Positions 43,280-55,899 are shown, counted from the first letter of the stretch. The stretch is 64,000 nucleotides of DNA from Limnomonas spitsbergensis (GCA_037349105.1 JAYJMM010000068.1:372001-436000), one strand, 5' to 3'. Program-made: numbers and translations. The notes: generated from the sequence alone by a model not told the origin.

Positions 43280-46200
43280 CCGCTCACGCCTTGGTGGCTG
43301 GCTGGTTCCGCAGTGATAGGGTGCTACCGCGCCTTGCAGCTACCCGTGGAAGCCGCCTTAAGGGGTACCAATGGGGCTGCCCTCCGACCCCGCTGGGTCT
43401 TGTCCCGCCATTCTGCCCACCGGCACCGCTGGGTCTTGTCCCACCATACTGCCGCTCAACCCAGGACCTACCCGTGTCAAGCACGGGTCGGGCCTCCCAT
43501 GGGCTGCGCCAGATTGGCTTGCCGGTGCGTCTGCCCCATCCGGGGTACCTGGTCGGGTCACGGGAGGGGACAGATCAGATGGGCCCTCAGTCGCCATACT
43601 AAATCCACTACCTGAATGGTAGCTGTCCCCATGATCCTGTCCAGCCTGCCTACCCTCCCACTCTAGATTGCCAGGCTCCTGCCGGGCCTGCTCGACCGCG
43701 GCATGATCTGCCCTGCTTTACTGGAACTCATGTAGTTTTAAGACCCCCCCCCCTCGCACAGTGCGGAGGCCCCTTCCAGTTTCGCATGGTGGCCCTGGCA
43801 TGCTCCAAGGAGCAAAATGCTCCAACAGGGCGCGTGCCATAGAAACTTGCCGCAACATTCTCAAAAACACTGCGGAAGTGCTGTTTCTGGGTGACTAATG
43901 CACCCTGTTCAAGCTGCGCTTGGGGTCCTCTTCATTGTCTGCCTTACTGGCAGAGGATGCACCGGGCCCCTTCCTAGCTGAAACCATCAGACATTAGGCA
44001 TACTTGCATGTGCTCGGTCCCCCACCGGCCACCCGTCTGGGCCCCGTCATACCCCTGGTCTAGCGTTGGCCCCTGACCTGGCGTTAGTAGGTGGCTGTCA
44101 TCACTGCTGTGATGCCCCGCTCCCGGAGCTGCAGCTCTGCCGAGCTGCCACGGCGATGGTGTTGTTGCACCAAGCTGCCATGACGCGGGTGGTGGCGGCG
44201 GGAGCGCCCCTGGCGGCCCCCCGCGCTCCCGTTCCTCCTGCTTTTGCTGTAGTACTGCATATGCACGTGCCATGCTTGCTGCGTACATTGCCTCGAAGGC
44301 GGGTCTCCCTTCAGTTCCACCCCCCAAGGCTGGGGCAGGGAACCCTGATCCAAAAGGGTGGGCTGGGTGTTGAAACACCGGCGCTGGCTGCCGCGTCTCT
44401 TGGCGGCCTCTATCTTCAGGTCTCCATGCTGCTGCTAGACTGGCCATGTATCCGGAGTGGCCCCTCCCATGTCCGGATCTGTCCCTTTCGCTGGCCCCTC
44501 GGCGTCCTCCCCTGGCTGGGATGCGCCCTCTTGACTGCGCCCGGGTACTGCCTGGCCTCTGGGGTCTGCTTTCACAGCTTGTGCCACGGTAGGCAGGTGG
44601 AAAGTGTCAATTTTGGGCGACACGCTGACCCCCTCTGGGAACGACACGCGCTCTAATGGTAAGCCTGCCCCGCGGAGGCTTCCTCCTATTGTTGGCATGG
44701 GCTCTGTTGGGCCAGGCCGCCCGGCTGGTGAACCCAACTGCGTAGGATCCCGCCGCCGCATTGTCTCACTCAGCCCTTGTGCCTCCTCAACTCCATCCCT
44801 AGTGGAAGGCCCTTTCCTGGCCTGGACTTTTGGCCTGCCAGTTCCTCCTCACTGGTTGGGGTGGCGTGCCGCCTGACCCCACTGCGGTATTGAGTCTAGG
44901 CTCCCCCATATCCCGCCTGGGGATCTTGGCATGGCCTTGCTCACTGTGCCCCTTGACTGGGCTCACTGTGGCAGCGCTCTGCTCTTCGTACGCGAGCTGT
45001 GCTGCCCGTCCGTCCCGAAGGAGCTGGCTGACATTTAGTGGCCCGTCCACCTCTGTTGACCCTGCCGCTGACTCAGCATGCAGGCCGGGTCATATGTATC
45101 GTAAAAACGTGGACAGGCCCAGCAGTGCAACGAGGTTAGGTCATGACTTGATATGAGTTACACATTGACTGTGCTCCAACCTGATTGCTAGCAGTGCAAT
45201 AATACTGGTAGGCACCAACTGTCCCTTGAGATAATCAAACGCAAACCCAATGGGCTATGGGAGTCCACTTGACAGAATCACCAACTCCAATACATTTATG
45301 TTTTGAGATAACTTGGCCATGCTGAGGGGCCTGCCTCTAATTTTTTGAGGATGTTATATTGCCATGCTGGCCTCCATAGCTGAAGTATTACCTAATGTAA
45401 AGCCTAGGGTTGTGGCTCTGAAACCACCAGTGCTATTTTTCCATCCACTCGCAAAACCTGTCCTCGGCAGATCTGGCTGGCTCAGCTCAGATAAAAAGGG
45501 GGGCCTGGAAAAAAGGACACGAAAATCAAGATGTGAGAATACAAAGTGGATACCGGACTTAAGGCATTCTGGAACTCAGTGGCAGTGATATGGGAGCTTG
45601 CATGGCTGAGGGGCTGCATGGGGCAAGGGGCATGGCTTCCTGGCAAGCCACCTTTGCCCCAAATTTGCAGCCTCAGGAGTGGGGAATGGTGCAGAAATTG
45701 GTTGGGCAGGCTTAATGAGCTACTCTCTTGCTCTCTCGATCACCAGACGTCATAGCAATCAGACAGGTTTGGAGTGAATTCCAATCCATCAAAGATAGCC
45801 CTGATGTGGGCCACATGGAAGGCCATATCTGCATGTTGGATTGGCCAAATGACCCAGGGATGGTGGCAATGCCTCCGTCTATGGCCCACCTACTCCCACA
45901 TCAGGTTCTACCTTAACCGGTTTTTGGCCACTTTTCAGACTCAGCCGCCGCAAGTTTGGTACCCAATGGAACAGTTTTTGGCATCCAACTGCCATTCGGA
46001 TTCAAATGATACCCCAACAGGCCTCAATTAACCGTGTATGGCAAGCTGATTACAGCACTTGACGATGTAGCAACACACCAGGTCGATCGAGGCAGTTCCG
46101 AGAGAGATTACTTTAAATGACAGTTGGTACTGCTAGTGTGAACCAGGTTGGGACGGCGGGTCAAACCTCAGTACCCCTAAAACGTGTCGATACATCTGAC

Positions 46201-48045
46201 CCGCCCTGTGCGTAGCTGCCTGCTCTGGCAGTTTCTGTTTTGGCGTGTGGCTTGCTGATGGCTCTTGTTGACCTATCTTAGCGGCCCTCCTGCCCGCCGG
46301 CCGCGCTAACCTAGTTGCCCCGCTAATCTGCTTGGCCGCCAGTATCTCTGGCTCTGTTGGTGGCGATCCAGCGGGCCCAGCCGTCGCCTGATCTGCGGAC
46401 TTTACCGCCGCCTGATATGCTTGCGTGGCTCTTGGTCTTTTTGGCATGGCCTGCCCTGACCCCTGCCTGCAGTTTTTTATTGGGGGCGTTACCCTGAGTG
46501 TCGGGCCCTGAGTCCATCTGCGCCCTCGCCTCTTCCACACTGCCGCCCCGCTATGGGGATGGCCGCCCCATGCTGACGTCGGAATTGGGCCCGGGGAGGC
46601 CAGCAGAACAGAACAGTTTCGACGTGGTCACAACCACTACATGGATCCCTATGGTCTGCCACCCTGCCGCCGAACCCTCTATGGACGCCCACCGGCTGGT
46701 GCGCCGGAGGGCCCTCGCTCCCCCAGCTCTGCCGGTGGGGGTTCACCTTAAGCGAACGGGCGAGTTGTGCCGTCTACTAGCTATTGGGGCTGCCCAGCCT
46801 CGACTGGCTCCTCGGTACCAGTGAGGATAGCCACTCGCCTTCTCTTGGCTAGCCTAGCCATCTGCCCATGGCTATCATGCATGCCCTCTTTAGACCGTGC
46901 AAACATTGCTCTCTTTGCAACTCAGGAACCAGCCCTTTGCGAAAGTGACGGCATGGGCGGATTCCTGCAAAACCCTTCCCTTGGACGCCTCCTGGAGACC
47001 TTCCAGGAGCGCGGATCTGTCCCCCAAGGTGTGCGGGATCCTCAAAAAGGCCTTCGTGGCCCATTTTCACAGGTGGCTGTCCTTGAACTCGTCATAAGCA
47101 ACCTCCCTGTCGTCCTGGTGGGCGAAGCACTCACCGCACGCTTCTTCCCACAACACAGTGGCCCACCGCACTAGTCTGGCCCATCCTTTCGGCTGGGCCA
47201 CCTGCTCCGCCGGTTCCCCTGGAGCCACTGGTTTTCCCTTTCCCCCTATCCCAGAATCCCAGACCAAGAAAAGTTCCAAAAAGGAGAGTTCTTGGGGACT
47301 CGCGTTGAATTTGATAGATGGTTTGGAGAAAGTTTAGGCTGGCTTGCTAGTGCCGGGCGGGAATCGTGACAGTGGTGTTTCATACACCGTGGAATCTGGT
47401 GCTACTGTGGGAGCGATATGACGCGGCTCTGCTTCCTTTCTTTGGTGAGACCCATACCTGGGTGATAATGAGATCCTCCCTGTCACGCTCTTGTTCCACC
47501 ACTACTACCATGCTCCTCCCTGGGTCTGGCACCTCCTGATCTTAATCATCATCAGCCCACGGGACCCCTATTGGCACAACTGACCTTGCGCCATGCACTG
47601 GCGACACTTTCCGCGCTGCAGGTGCTTCATATCTAGGTTGCACAGCCTCTAGTCCGGTCGCCTTAATTTCCTGCTTGACCTGCACAGCCTCCTGCCTAAC
47701 CGACTCGGCTCCCCTTTTGATCGGGGTCACGGCCACCGTGGTTGCACTCACTGCCCCTACTTCCACAGGCGGCGCTGCTGCCTTCCTGACTGCCAACGGC
47801 CCTGCGCAAGGCTGTGTCTCACTCTCCCCTTCCAGACTCAGCAACAAAGCCTGCACCAAGCCTGGAGGGTTAAGTATCCGGTGGCATACTCCACCCCGCC
47901 GCCCGGGTCCACTCCAACGGACAGGGGTGTGGCCGTACGCGACTCCAATCTCAGCTATGGGGTTCCACCCATCAACTGCTTCCACAGTCTCTCCACCCAT
48001 CCTTGACACAATCTGGCCACCCAGAGATTCCTCTTCCGGAGGCAA
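43280..48045 (-). pseudogene. Decayed third gag-like element, E3
   Basis: The order of minus-strand segments parallels E1 and E2. At 48045-47542 an ORF ends in VVPIGVPWADD, matching VPVGKPWADL. At 47279-46900 a frame reads QPKGWARLVRWATVLWEEAC and then, after an in-frame TGA, KWATKAFLRIPHTLGDRSAL, matching the conserved block. Short Gly/Pro-rich frames follow at 46540-46133, 45050-44799, 44761-44435, 44447-43974 and 43597-43358, the last with GQDPA(G/V) repeats. Several stops and frame changes interrupt the sequence. It is more diverged from E1 and E2 than they are from each other, and no LTR was recognised around it. Confidence 0.65.
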
Positions 48046-48049
48046 TTAC

Positions 48050-49289
48050 CTCGCGCGCCTAATGTGCCTCGCGGCATTTGTAATTGGGTGGCGCTCCGGA
48101 TCTAGATCCGGATATGATCGGAACGCCACGGCTGTACTGCCTCCCACTCCCACTGGGTATGCAGTTCCTGTCACTCAACTCGCTACAACTTACTGTGTGG
48201 CTCACAGCAATTACTCAGCCATCGACTCTGCTTCTGCTCTTGTGCTCACTGTGGCATGGTGAGGGCCCACAAGCTTGGTCGGGACTAAAGGCTAAAACTG
48301 GATCCACTCTGCTCTGGACCAGTTGGCGCACCCTTTCTCTTTCCAAGCACTGGGCCCAGTGCTACCAAGGCGGCACTTACACTCGCCTGGTTAATCGGGG
48401 ACCAGACGCCTCTGGATCCGATGTTGCACCCTTGCTCCTCTGAGCCCAGAGTACACAAAATACCGCTTTGCCAATGGCATTACACCTCTGGACCATGCTG
48501 AAATGAAGCTCGGCCACGTCGGCAAACAAAAAGACAGCTAGGAAATTCGAGGGAGAAGGCATAAGAGGAAGGAAACTAGGAAAGGATAGCAAGTGCACCC
48601 ACCAAACAAAATAAGACAAAGGTCGAGCAGACAGTATCCCCTGCCCCTGAAGAGACTAGCCTTCAAAAAGCTAAACAAAAAAATCCAAGTCCAGGGCCTC
48701 CCACCCCTGCCTGCGTGCTCTCCGACGTCATGTCTGATTGGTAGGAAAAGGAAAGGAAAGGAAAGGAAAGGAAAGACAGAGAGGCGCACAATGGGCGAAG
48801 AAAACACCCCTCCAGAAAACGGAAGGGCAGACCAAAGGATCCCTGCCTCTGAAAGCAAGAGAGAGACAAAAAGGGGAAGAGCCAGTCCCCAGAGAGGCAA
48901 AAACAAGACAGCAGAATAGCCCTCGACAAAATCTACCACGTCCTCAACAAAAGCCAGAGCCTCCCACCCATGCCTGCCCTTGTACAACTGAGTGCTGAAA
49001 ATCCGTGGCGTCCTCCGGGGGCCTGCCCAACCCAGCGCTTTGTGCTCAGCTCAGAGCACCCTCGTTCCGTCACTCGGAAAACTCTAGATTCCTGTGCCCG
49101 TCTTCCCACTGCCCTTCCTCATCTTTGCTTTGACGAGCAAAATGTATGGGCGTTGCGCTTATGCGCCGAGTTGTACTTTCGCTAGCTTCTGCTCCGCGTG
49201 TTGGCCCAGCTCACTTTCCTGCAAGCACTCTGGACACTAAATTCCAGGCTCAGCCATCGGTCTGACCGGAGAAGGGCAGAAATCAGGGC
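48050..49289. other. Intergenic sequence with a GGAAA microsatellite
   Basis: Around 48745-48775 a (GGAAA)n run of about six units occurs inside a purine-rich segment. Minus-strand frames here (up to 149 codons) are Leu/Phe/Ser-rich because of that composition and are not supported as genes. Confidence 0.5.
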
Positions 49290-49580
49290 CCCCATCCCCC
49301 CTAATTCTTCAAAACTCATCCGTTTGACATGGGAGTTGCACCTAAGGACTTTTGGGAGGGTTTCTCGGGTTCAAGAAAAAAACCAAACTTTTTTTAGGGG
49401 CTTGGCCCCCCCCCTCCTAGTTTGACATGCGTTGACCGGGTACTTAACGAGATCTTCATATCATGCAGTCTGATCGAGGCTGAGATGTTATTTGAAAAAT
49501 ATGCTTTTGTAAAATCATTGTTTCGCTCTCTGTACCTCAGGCACTGCTGGGCCAAAAAGCATTTTAAGACCAGATATGGA
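49290..49580 (-). repeat. Dispersed repeat, copy 2 (inverted relative to 5920-6300)
   Basis: On the minus strand this segment reads through the same ordered blocks as 5920-6300, including GGTACAGAGAGCGAAACAAT, GATATGAAGATCTCGTTAAG and CCCGGTCAACGCATGTCAAA. On the plus strand it ends near AAAAAGCATTTTAAGACCAG. Divergence is roughly that of old copies, with scattered substitutions and small indels. Confidence 0.8.
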
Positions 49581-49664
49581 AAGCAGTGGTTTTTTTAAGG
49601 AATTGTCTAAACTCTGATTTTACCACTCCATGATTTTTAGCCCATTCATGCGGTGTGTTTTTAC

Positions 49665-49775
49665 CACTCCGAGGCGCAGCGAAGCTGCGCGGGGGCGGGG
49701 GGGGGCGGGGGGGCTCCGCCCCCCTGCATGGGGGTCCGGGGGTCATCCCCCGGTGGGGGTTCAGGGGCGAAGCCT
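49665..49775 (+). repeat. GC-rich palindromic repeat, copy 2
   Basis: The block GAGGCGCAGCGAAGCTGCGC, G runs, GCATGGGGGTCCGGGGGTCA and TCCCCCGGTGGGGG corresponds to 15620-15715 and ends with CAGGGGCGAAGCC. The first 20 bases are themselves an inverted repeat (GCGCAGC/GCTGCGC). Confidence 0.85.
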
Positions 49776-49799
49776 TGAAGGTCAGAAACAGTAGGACAT

Positions 49800-50624
49800 T
49801 TAAGAAGGAATTTCTTCATTGAAAATGTTCAGGTTTTTAGAATATGGCAGGAAGGCTGAGTTTTGATCAGCGAGACTTGTACACCGCCTCCCATGCCAAG
49901 TCGAGATAGGGCCTCCCTTGTGCAGCTTTTGCAGCACTGCTCTAAAGAGCGTGGTCAGCTCTGGCAGCCCCGCCTTAACATTCAGCCGTTGTTGTCGCCG
50001 CTCGTGCGCTTTGGCGAAGGCTGCTGTCATGCGCAGTCTGCCCACCCCCCTGGCCCCCTGGCCTTGAAAGCTGCCATGCTGTTTGCGTGCTTGAGTGTCT
50101 TTCATGGTCATCAATCTGACGCTTGTGCGTGCCTATATCCATATGAGTAATATGACAGAGGCTGCAGTGACACATCCTCTTGTTCATGCTCTCGTTGAAT
50201 CTTTTGTTTTCGAGCCAGACGCGCCGCATTTCGCGGCCCTGAAAGTACCCGCCCTAAAATGTGTTCGTCCGCTGGCCTTGCTTGCCTCTCCAAGAACCTT
50301 CGCTGTCGCCTTTCTTTGGATTCTCCGCCATTTCACTGCTATCGTCCGTGTGTGAGCTGAAATAAGCCTTTTGTACTGAGGGGTACTGCCACGTCAAAAT
50401 CTCAGATTTTACCACGCCGATCCGACCCCCAAAACCGCTGTACGAATCGTGGTATACCACGCCTTCAAACAATCACTGATGGAAAGCTCTCGTCTAGCTC
50501 TATACTTTTCGAGGATGGGTGTTTCCAGATTTTCTTTGCCCTCCCCTCGGTCTGACCTGGCATTTTCTTCCGCTGAGCAACAATGATCACACAACTCAAC
50601 CCCGTACCTCTTGATTTCAAGCTG
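49800..50624. other. Intergenic sequence, no gene recognised
   Basis: Short overlapping frames occur on both strands, without motifs or convincing splice sites. I see nothing to annotate. Confidence 0.4.
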
Positions 50625-51491
50625 GCGGGAAGGATATCTGCCTGGTTTAATTAATCCTCAGGCGACCTTCAAATATCTCTTCACAAAATATACTGCAAGC
50701 TGAAGTAGGCTGCTAGGTTGGACTTCAAGACGTGCACGGCACAGTAAATTTCAAGGCAAAGTAGATCTCAAAAAGAAAAAATCCTTGTTCAAGGAAGGCC
50801 CTGCATCTTTTGCAGGGACTTGCTGAAACTAGCCGATCAGGCCAATACCACTTGTCCCTTTGAACTTTTTGGATGGATACCAAAGGGGGCGCGAAAGGTC
50901 CGTGTGGGACTTATCTCCCTTTCAAGGAGCCGCACGAGCGAGCTCAGTACCCTGGGTACTGATTGCGAGGTCGATCCCATTGGCTATGCGCCACTTGGGT
51001 CATTGCGCTTGCCTTGTGCAGCCGGGGTCGCTACCAGGGCGCAAGGATGGGCTTTTCTAGGTCGCGGACTTCTGGGAGGGCGTAGGTGTGGGGCTGCGGG
51101 CTGGCAAGAACTGCAGCGCACTGTCCTGGCTACTCGGTTTCTCTTGCTGAAGGTATCTCTGCTTTATGCATATCAAGACTTATCTTCTAGGTACTGGCTG
51201 TACTGTTAAGTGGTCTGGAGGCTCTCGGAGCTAGACCGGTGACTCTTACAAGAGGAAACCTGTCCTTTTTAAGGGGCAACGTACAACAGCACTACCGTAC
51301 CAGGGGAACAAGGTCCCGACATGCCCTTATTAATCTAGTACGGGAATTTCTGCCTCAGATCATCCCGTGAAGTTTAGGAACTGGGCTGCTACATTAGACT
51401 CGGAAACTCCGTTTCCGCGACTCACAGACTCCACTTCTGCGTTTAGCGGATTATACGATTTTTTTCACGTATACGGTAACATACTGTGACA
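50625..51491 (-). mobile_element. Solo LTR of the E1/E2 family
   Basis: On the minus strand it starts at 51491 with TGTCACAGTATGTTACCGTA, as do the LTRs at 31543 and 60286. The match continues through TACTGGC/TACCG blocks, AAAGGGACA-like sequence and the CCTGATC(A/G)GC block at about 50835, and is still visible at 50631-50644 (CAGGCAGATATCC). No gag sequence adjoins it. The far end and the target duplication could not be fixed. It lies about 200 bp beyond the ClpR stop codon. Confidence 0.8.
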
Positions 51492-51614
51492 TCGTCCTAC
51501 ATCCTCCTTGCTTGCCTCCATCCTCCTTACCTTTTCTCCCAACCAGACCTTTGGGCACCCACACGCCTGGGCTCTTATTAGCAGGGGACAAGGGTGTAAT
51601 GTCACTGGTATAAA

Positions 51615-51619
51615 TTACA
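51615..51619 (-). terminator. TGTAA poly(A)-type signal of ClpR
   Basis: On the minus strand TGTAA occurs 74-78 nt after the ClpR stop codon. TGTAA is the usual polyadenylation signal of green algae, so its position supports both the gene end and the algal assignment. Confidence 0.55.
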
Positions 51620-51692
51620 GGCTTGGAGAGCAGCAGAAAGAAGTTCAGCATGTTCAGGCTCAAGAGGTTCCCTCCAGCCCAATCCGGAGCAC

Positions 51693-54213
51693 TCATCGTG
51701 AATGCTGCTGTACAAGGGAATCAATGTCGGCCTTTGCGAACTCCTCAGCGCTCATAGATTCCACCTGCTCGATCAGGTTATCAAAGTCAATACCACTTGC
51801 AGATGAAGACGACGGTGGCATGGATTCAATTTCCTTTCGCCAGCGCTCTGGAACTGACACCTTTTCTGCTGTTAAGTGACGTTGCACATTACGGTCCGCA
51901 TAGCGCTCGGCGTTGAGCAGTGCCACCTTGAGGCCCTTCTTACTGAATGGCAGACGAACCTGTGCAAATGATACAACACTTGTCAAGACCATGCTCTGGT
52001 GCAGGGTTTCAAGGGCAATGTCACACACAGGACTACAAGATGTAAACCTGCCTGGCCCCCTGATAGACAGCATCTCTCACCAACAGTTTTCTTTAAGACC
52101 TCACCAAACCACCTGAAAGTGGCTGCCAAGCAGCCACAGAGAAGCCGATCTGGACCAAATGATGACCGATTCCCTAGTGGAGTTAAACTTCATAACCCAG
52201 ACCCCCCTAGGTTGCCGCAGGCCATTATTTAGTCTTTCAAATAAGCTGTGCTCAGCAAAATCCACATCACTTTCGAAAGGCGTCACATAGATCCCATAAT
52301 GGCTTTTTCAGACCCTAGGAATAATAACTTGAACAAAATAAAAGAGATACAAGACAGCCTCTTAGGTGCATCCTTAAGTAAAGAGGCACATGTTGAAGCT
52401 GCAGCCAGAGAAGCAGTTGTTTGCACCATAATGTCGCTGGGGTTAATACCTGATCCTCATTATCGTTGCCTGTAATGACCATTTCCTGTGGCAGCTGCTT
52501 CTTGAGCTTCACCATGTCCTCTTGGAACATCTTCGACTTTCCCAGCAGATTCTTACTTGTCTCTCGGTAGCTCGCCCGCAGGTCCTATGAACACACGGGA
52601 CCACAACAAGAAGTTCAGCATACGCATCATATGCACAGACACGCAAGAGCATCAGCATGGTAGAGTTTGGAAGAACTGATATTGGGCACATGATGAGAGA
52701 TTGTGAAGCTGTCATACATGACCGAACAAGCACAATGCTTACAATACTCTCGCTTAAAATACCATTTGATAAATGACAATGGCAGTACGGGTATATCCCA
52801 TTTGTGATGTGCCATCTCACCTGTCCGACCACCTTCTTGAAGCTGTCCTTCAGTGCGTACTCCTCCTGCAGTGCAAGATACTCCTGCCACTGTTCCAACC
52901 TCCCCTCGCTCTCTGCGCGACCGCTCTTGACCCAGTATTCCACAGCTTTCTGCTGCTTGACAGCATCAGGCTGGATAATCTCGTCAATGATACCATACTC
53001 CAGGGCATCCTGTGGCCTCATGTACAAAGGTCGCTGCATGTCCTGCATACATGAGGAGAGAAGGCTCAGGACATAGAAAGTGTAATGAATCCTGGTGAAA
53101 TACAAAAACTGAGTCACAAATGGACCGTTCAGCCACAATCCTCTTCATCTTTTTTAATCAAAAACACCATACATTATGAAGCCTTTTGAATCAGCGGCTT
53201 CAACGTATTTCGTACCAAGTCAAGCTTCTCCACTGGCCACCCTGTGCCAATGGACATCATGCGCAGCAGGTCCCGCTTGTAATCCAGCACTTCACGCCAC
53301 TTGATATGCACCTCAACAGCCTGCCTTTGGCCAGTAGGCGGTGCCCGGGGCTGCTGGATCATGGCTGGAAGGGGCGATAGAAGCAATCGATTGGGCAATC
53401 AGCACAAATACACATGTTTGTGACATGGGAAACAGGAAACCCAGAACGCACCAAGAGAGTGGGGCAGGGACTTCCGCAAACCCTTCTTCCCGAAGGACAG
53501 CAGCACACAAGACCAGCCAATGGCGAGGCCCATGTTGACTGTGGATATCTGCATAAGGCACATGGGCATTACTCAGCTAAGCAGCTGGGGCGCAGCATGA
53601 AAGGCCTTCCAAGACAGATGGCCACACAGGTAGCTAGTTGCAAGGCATGAAAAACCCAGCAATAGCAGTGTTGAATTGCAGCCACCAGAACTTACCGGAT
53701 TCTTGACAAAGCCCATGGTCGAAGTCAGGGCGATGCCTTCGCTGTCAAAGGAAAGCTGCATGAGAAACAGCATGACAAGTAGATCAGATATCCCGCACTA
53801 CATGCATCATAGAAACAAGAGGGCAATCACAACCCTCACAATTTCGCCATCTTGCCGAGTAGTGCCAGACGAGTTGATGAGCATCTCAATCGGTAACTGG
53901 TTGCCCTGCTTCTCGAGGTAAAGAAGCTCTGCTACCATAAGCTCGGTCACCGCAGGCACGAGCTGCGAAGAGGGTGGCGACGCTTAATGAGCGTTGTGGT
54001 GCAACACATTGTGAGCTGCCTCCAAATCGTACGCACCGGCATGCCAAGGTAAACAATGCGCTGGTCGAACAACAGCGATGGCAGATCTGGAGGAGGTGGC
54101 TTGCGCCTGTCGTATTTAGCAGCCCTAGCTAGGGTCACGATCTGCCTGCGACGAAGTCCCCCACATGGCACAGCACTCCGGAAGCTGTTGTGCATCCCAT
54201 TCAGCCGCAACAT
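51693..54213 (-). CDS. CLPR: ClpR, inactive subunit of the plastid Clp protease core (ClpR3-like)
   Basis: ClpR subunits pair with ClpP in the stromal Clp protease ring but do not cut. Eight exons join in perfect phase into a 409-residue protein: 54213-54037, 53962-53840, 53755-53696, 53548-53452, 53364-53216, 53042-52821, 52584-52450 and 51959-51693. A short basic transit peptide precedes PPPPDLPSLLFDQRIVYLGM, then LVPAVTELMVAELLYLE and INSSGTTRQDGE, closest by memory to plant ClpR3. All three catalytic positions are altered: Ser to Val135 in GLAIGWSCVLLS, His to Gln156 in MIQQPRAP, Asp to Pro207 in DMQRPLYM. After YGIIDEII the protein continues about 184 residues (226-409) with charged helices, much longer than plant ClpR3. 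Which ClpR paralogue it is needs a tree; the ClpR class itself is secure. Confidence 0.95.
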
Positions 54214-54482
54214 TATGTGGTCACGGTGCACCGTTCTGCACTGAGGGCGTGGCCACGCGTAGGTGTGGTCGAAATAATGAGCACCCAGGTATATACAAAG
54301 CCGATTGCTGATCGGCTCCCTTAAAGCGTGAACACAAGTCCCGTACAAAATGCTGTGCCAGAATACGGCCCAACCTTATCAGACCGCAGACCGCTAGCTT
54401 GTGCTGCAGATAGCCAGGCACGTCTGTCGCTCAAACTCTCAAAATCTAACACGGTACGCATTCCAGATTTCTTTGTACCACA

Positions 54483-54716
54483 TTAGTGATCGCCCAAAGC
54501 CAGACGCTTAGGGTTAATAGGACAGCCCAAGAATTGCTGAGCTTCGCGCATGTTGCTTCCGGATCGATGCAATAAATACGCCAGTCTTTCATATTTATTA
54601 AATGCAAGCACCTCAATCCATTCGGCAGACATTCTGCGATTCCGTCCCTGAGGATTCCTCGAGGGAACTATCACTTCGATTTTTTCGTCGCAACTGAGAC
54701 CGAGTTTGTGCTTCAT
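54483..54716 (-). CDS. Small ORF, 77 codons, unidentified
   Basis: From an ATG at 54716 the minus strand encodes MKHKLGLSCDEKIEVIVPSR, RRMSAEWIEVLAFNKYERLA and a GCPINPKRLALGDH end. The mixture of residues is protein-like, and the frame overlaps no other feature. It lies upstream of ClpR in the same direction. It may be an isolated exon or a transposon fragment; nothing identifies it. Confidence 0.3.
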   Translation of the reverse strand: MKHKLGLSCDEKIEVIVPSRNPQGRNRRMSAEWIEVLAFNKYERLAYLLHRSGSNMREAQQFLGCPINPKRLALGDH

Positions 54717-54719
54717 TTG

Positions 54720-55330
54720 TATGCTTCATTGTGTACCGGCATCTTGCCACGCACACAACGCCCTGCTGGTTGGTGCTGGCTTGCTCTTTTCTGCCGGTGG
54801 GTGCATGGCCGCATGCACAACACCCCAACCGCGAGCGTAGCACCATGCCTTGCCAGTGGAGCACCTGGATCACCTCCCCGGAGCCCCTGGAGCATGTCAC
54901 CAGACTGCAAAGCGCCACCTGCATGTACAGCGCCTTAGCCTCGCGCACATCACCCGCCCTGGCGCCCGTATGTGCAACGCCCTGGTACTGACTGCAATGC
55001 CCAAGTTGCATGCAAAGCGCCTGCCCCATGTGCAATGCCATGCTGGTGATTGCAGTGTCCCACCCGCATGCTCTGTAATCCGCTCACATGCACAGCTACT
55101 GAAGTCCCTGCCCGTGGTTGTAGCTGTGCCCACTGCATGCTCTGCAACCCGCTTGTATGTGTAGCGCTCGCCTGTTTGTGCATGTATTCACAGTTGATGT
55201 GCACTGCCCTGATGCTCAATGCCCCCCGTATTTCGAGTGCCCTGCCATGGATTGCATCGCCCTGCAGATCCCTGCTGTGGGTTGCAGCTCCTCGCCCTCA
55301 TGCGTAACGACCGCACTTATGTAGTTCGCC
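54720..55330 (+). repeat. Degenerate tandem repeats rich in TGCA
   Basis: Imperfect units of about 40-60 bp recur, with elements such as GCATG(T/C)(A/T)CAG, TGCAACGCCCT and GTGCA(A/C)TGCC. Both strands therefore show several overlapping Cys/His/Ala-rich frames, which I do not regard as genes. Confidence 0.6.
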
Positions 55331-55439
55331 CCCTCGGGCCCCCTTCAAAGGATGTCCTGCTACTCTGGTAGCTTGCCTACTTGCACGTGTCCTAATTCCT
55401 TCAGAAAACCAGTATGGTAGACATAGCTGACAAATATTC

Positions 55440-55890
55440 AGACTGATGTTCAAGCCTTCAAGGTTGGTTCAATTCTGAGGAGGTGTTTGGTGGATGTTTA
55501 GCTCGCAATGGCCATCTCGGCCCCCGCTTGAAGGGCGCCACAGTAGCTGGGGCTTACTTGCAGGTGTACAAATTCCTCCATAACACCAATGTCGTGCCTT
55601 TGTTGACATATTTTAGGACTGTTGTTTCAGTTTGGTTGGCTTCTGATGAGGAGTTGTGGGGCTGTTTTGCTCTCAATGGCTCTCCAGCCCCAGTTTGAGG
55701 ATGCCAAGGAAGCTGAGGCCAACTTGCAGGTGTCAAAATTCCTCCTGGAACCAATGCCACCAATGCCATGCCTTTGTTGGCATATTTTAGGACTGCTGTT
55801 TCAGTCTGGTTGAATTTGAGGAGGTGTTTGGGGGCTGTTCTGATCTCAATGGCCCTCGTGGCCCCGCTTTGAGGGCGCAGTGGTACTTGA
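55440..55890 (+). repeat. Tandem repeat, about 2.5 units of 170-174 bp
   Basis: CATATTTTAGGACTG(T/C)TGTTTCAG occurs at 55607 and 55781, and the segments GAGGAG(G/T)TGT(T/G)G at about 55479, 55647 and 55818 and AATGGC(C/T)(A/C)TC follow at the same spacing. Units differ by substitutions and small indels. No coding function is evident. Confidence 0.85.
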
Positions 55891-55899
55891 GGCCAACTG

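Noticed and set aside
50190..50194. TCGT at 50190 as the left target duplication of the solo LTR
   Set aside because: It would match TCGT after 51491, but the implied LTR end (TTCA) has no counterpart in E2, so the match is probably chance.
51693..53962. SppA-type signal peptide peptidase for the minus-strand gene
   Set aside because: The exons match the Clp protease family (VPAVTELMVAELLYL, INSSGTTR, MIQQP), not the SppA fold.
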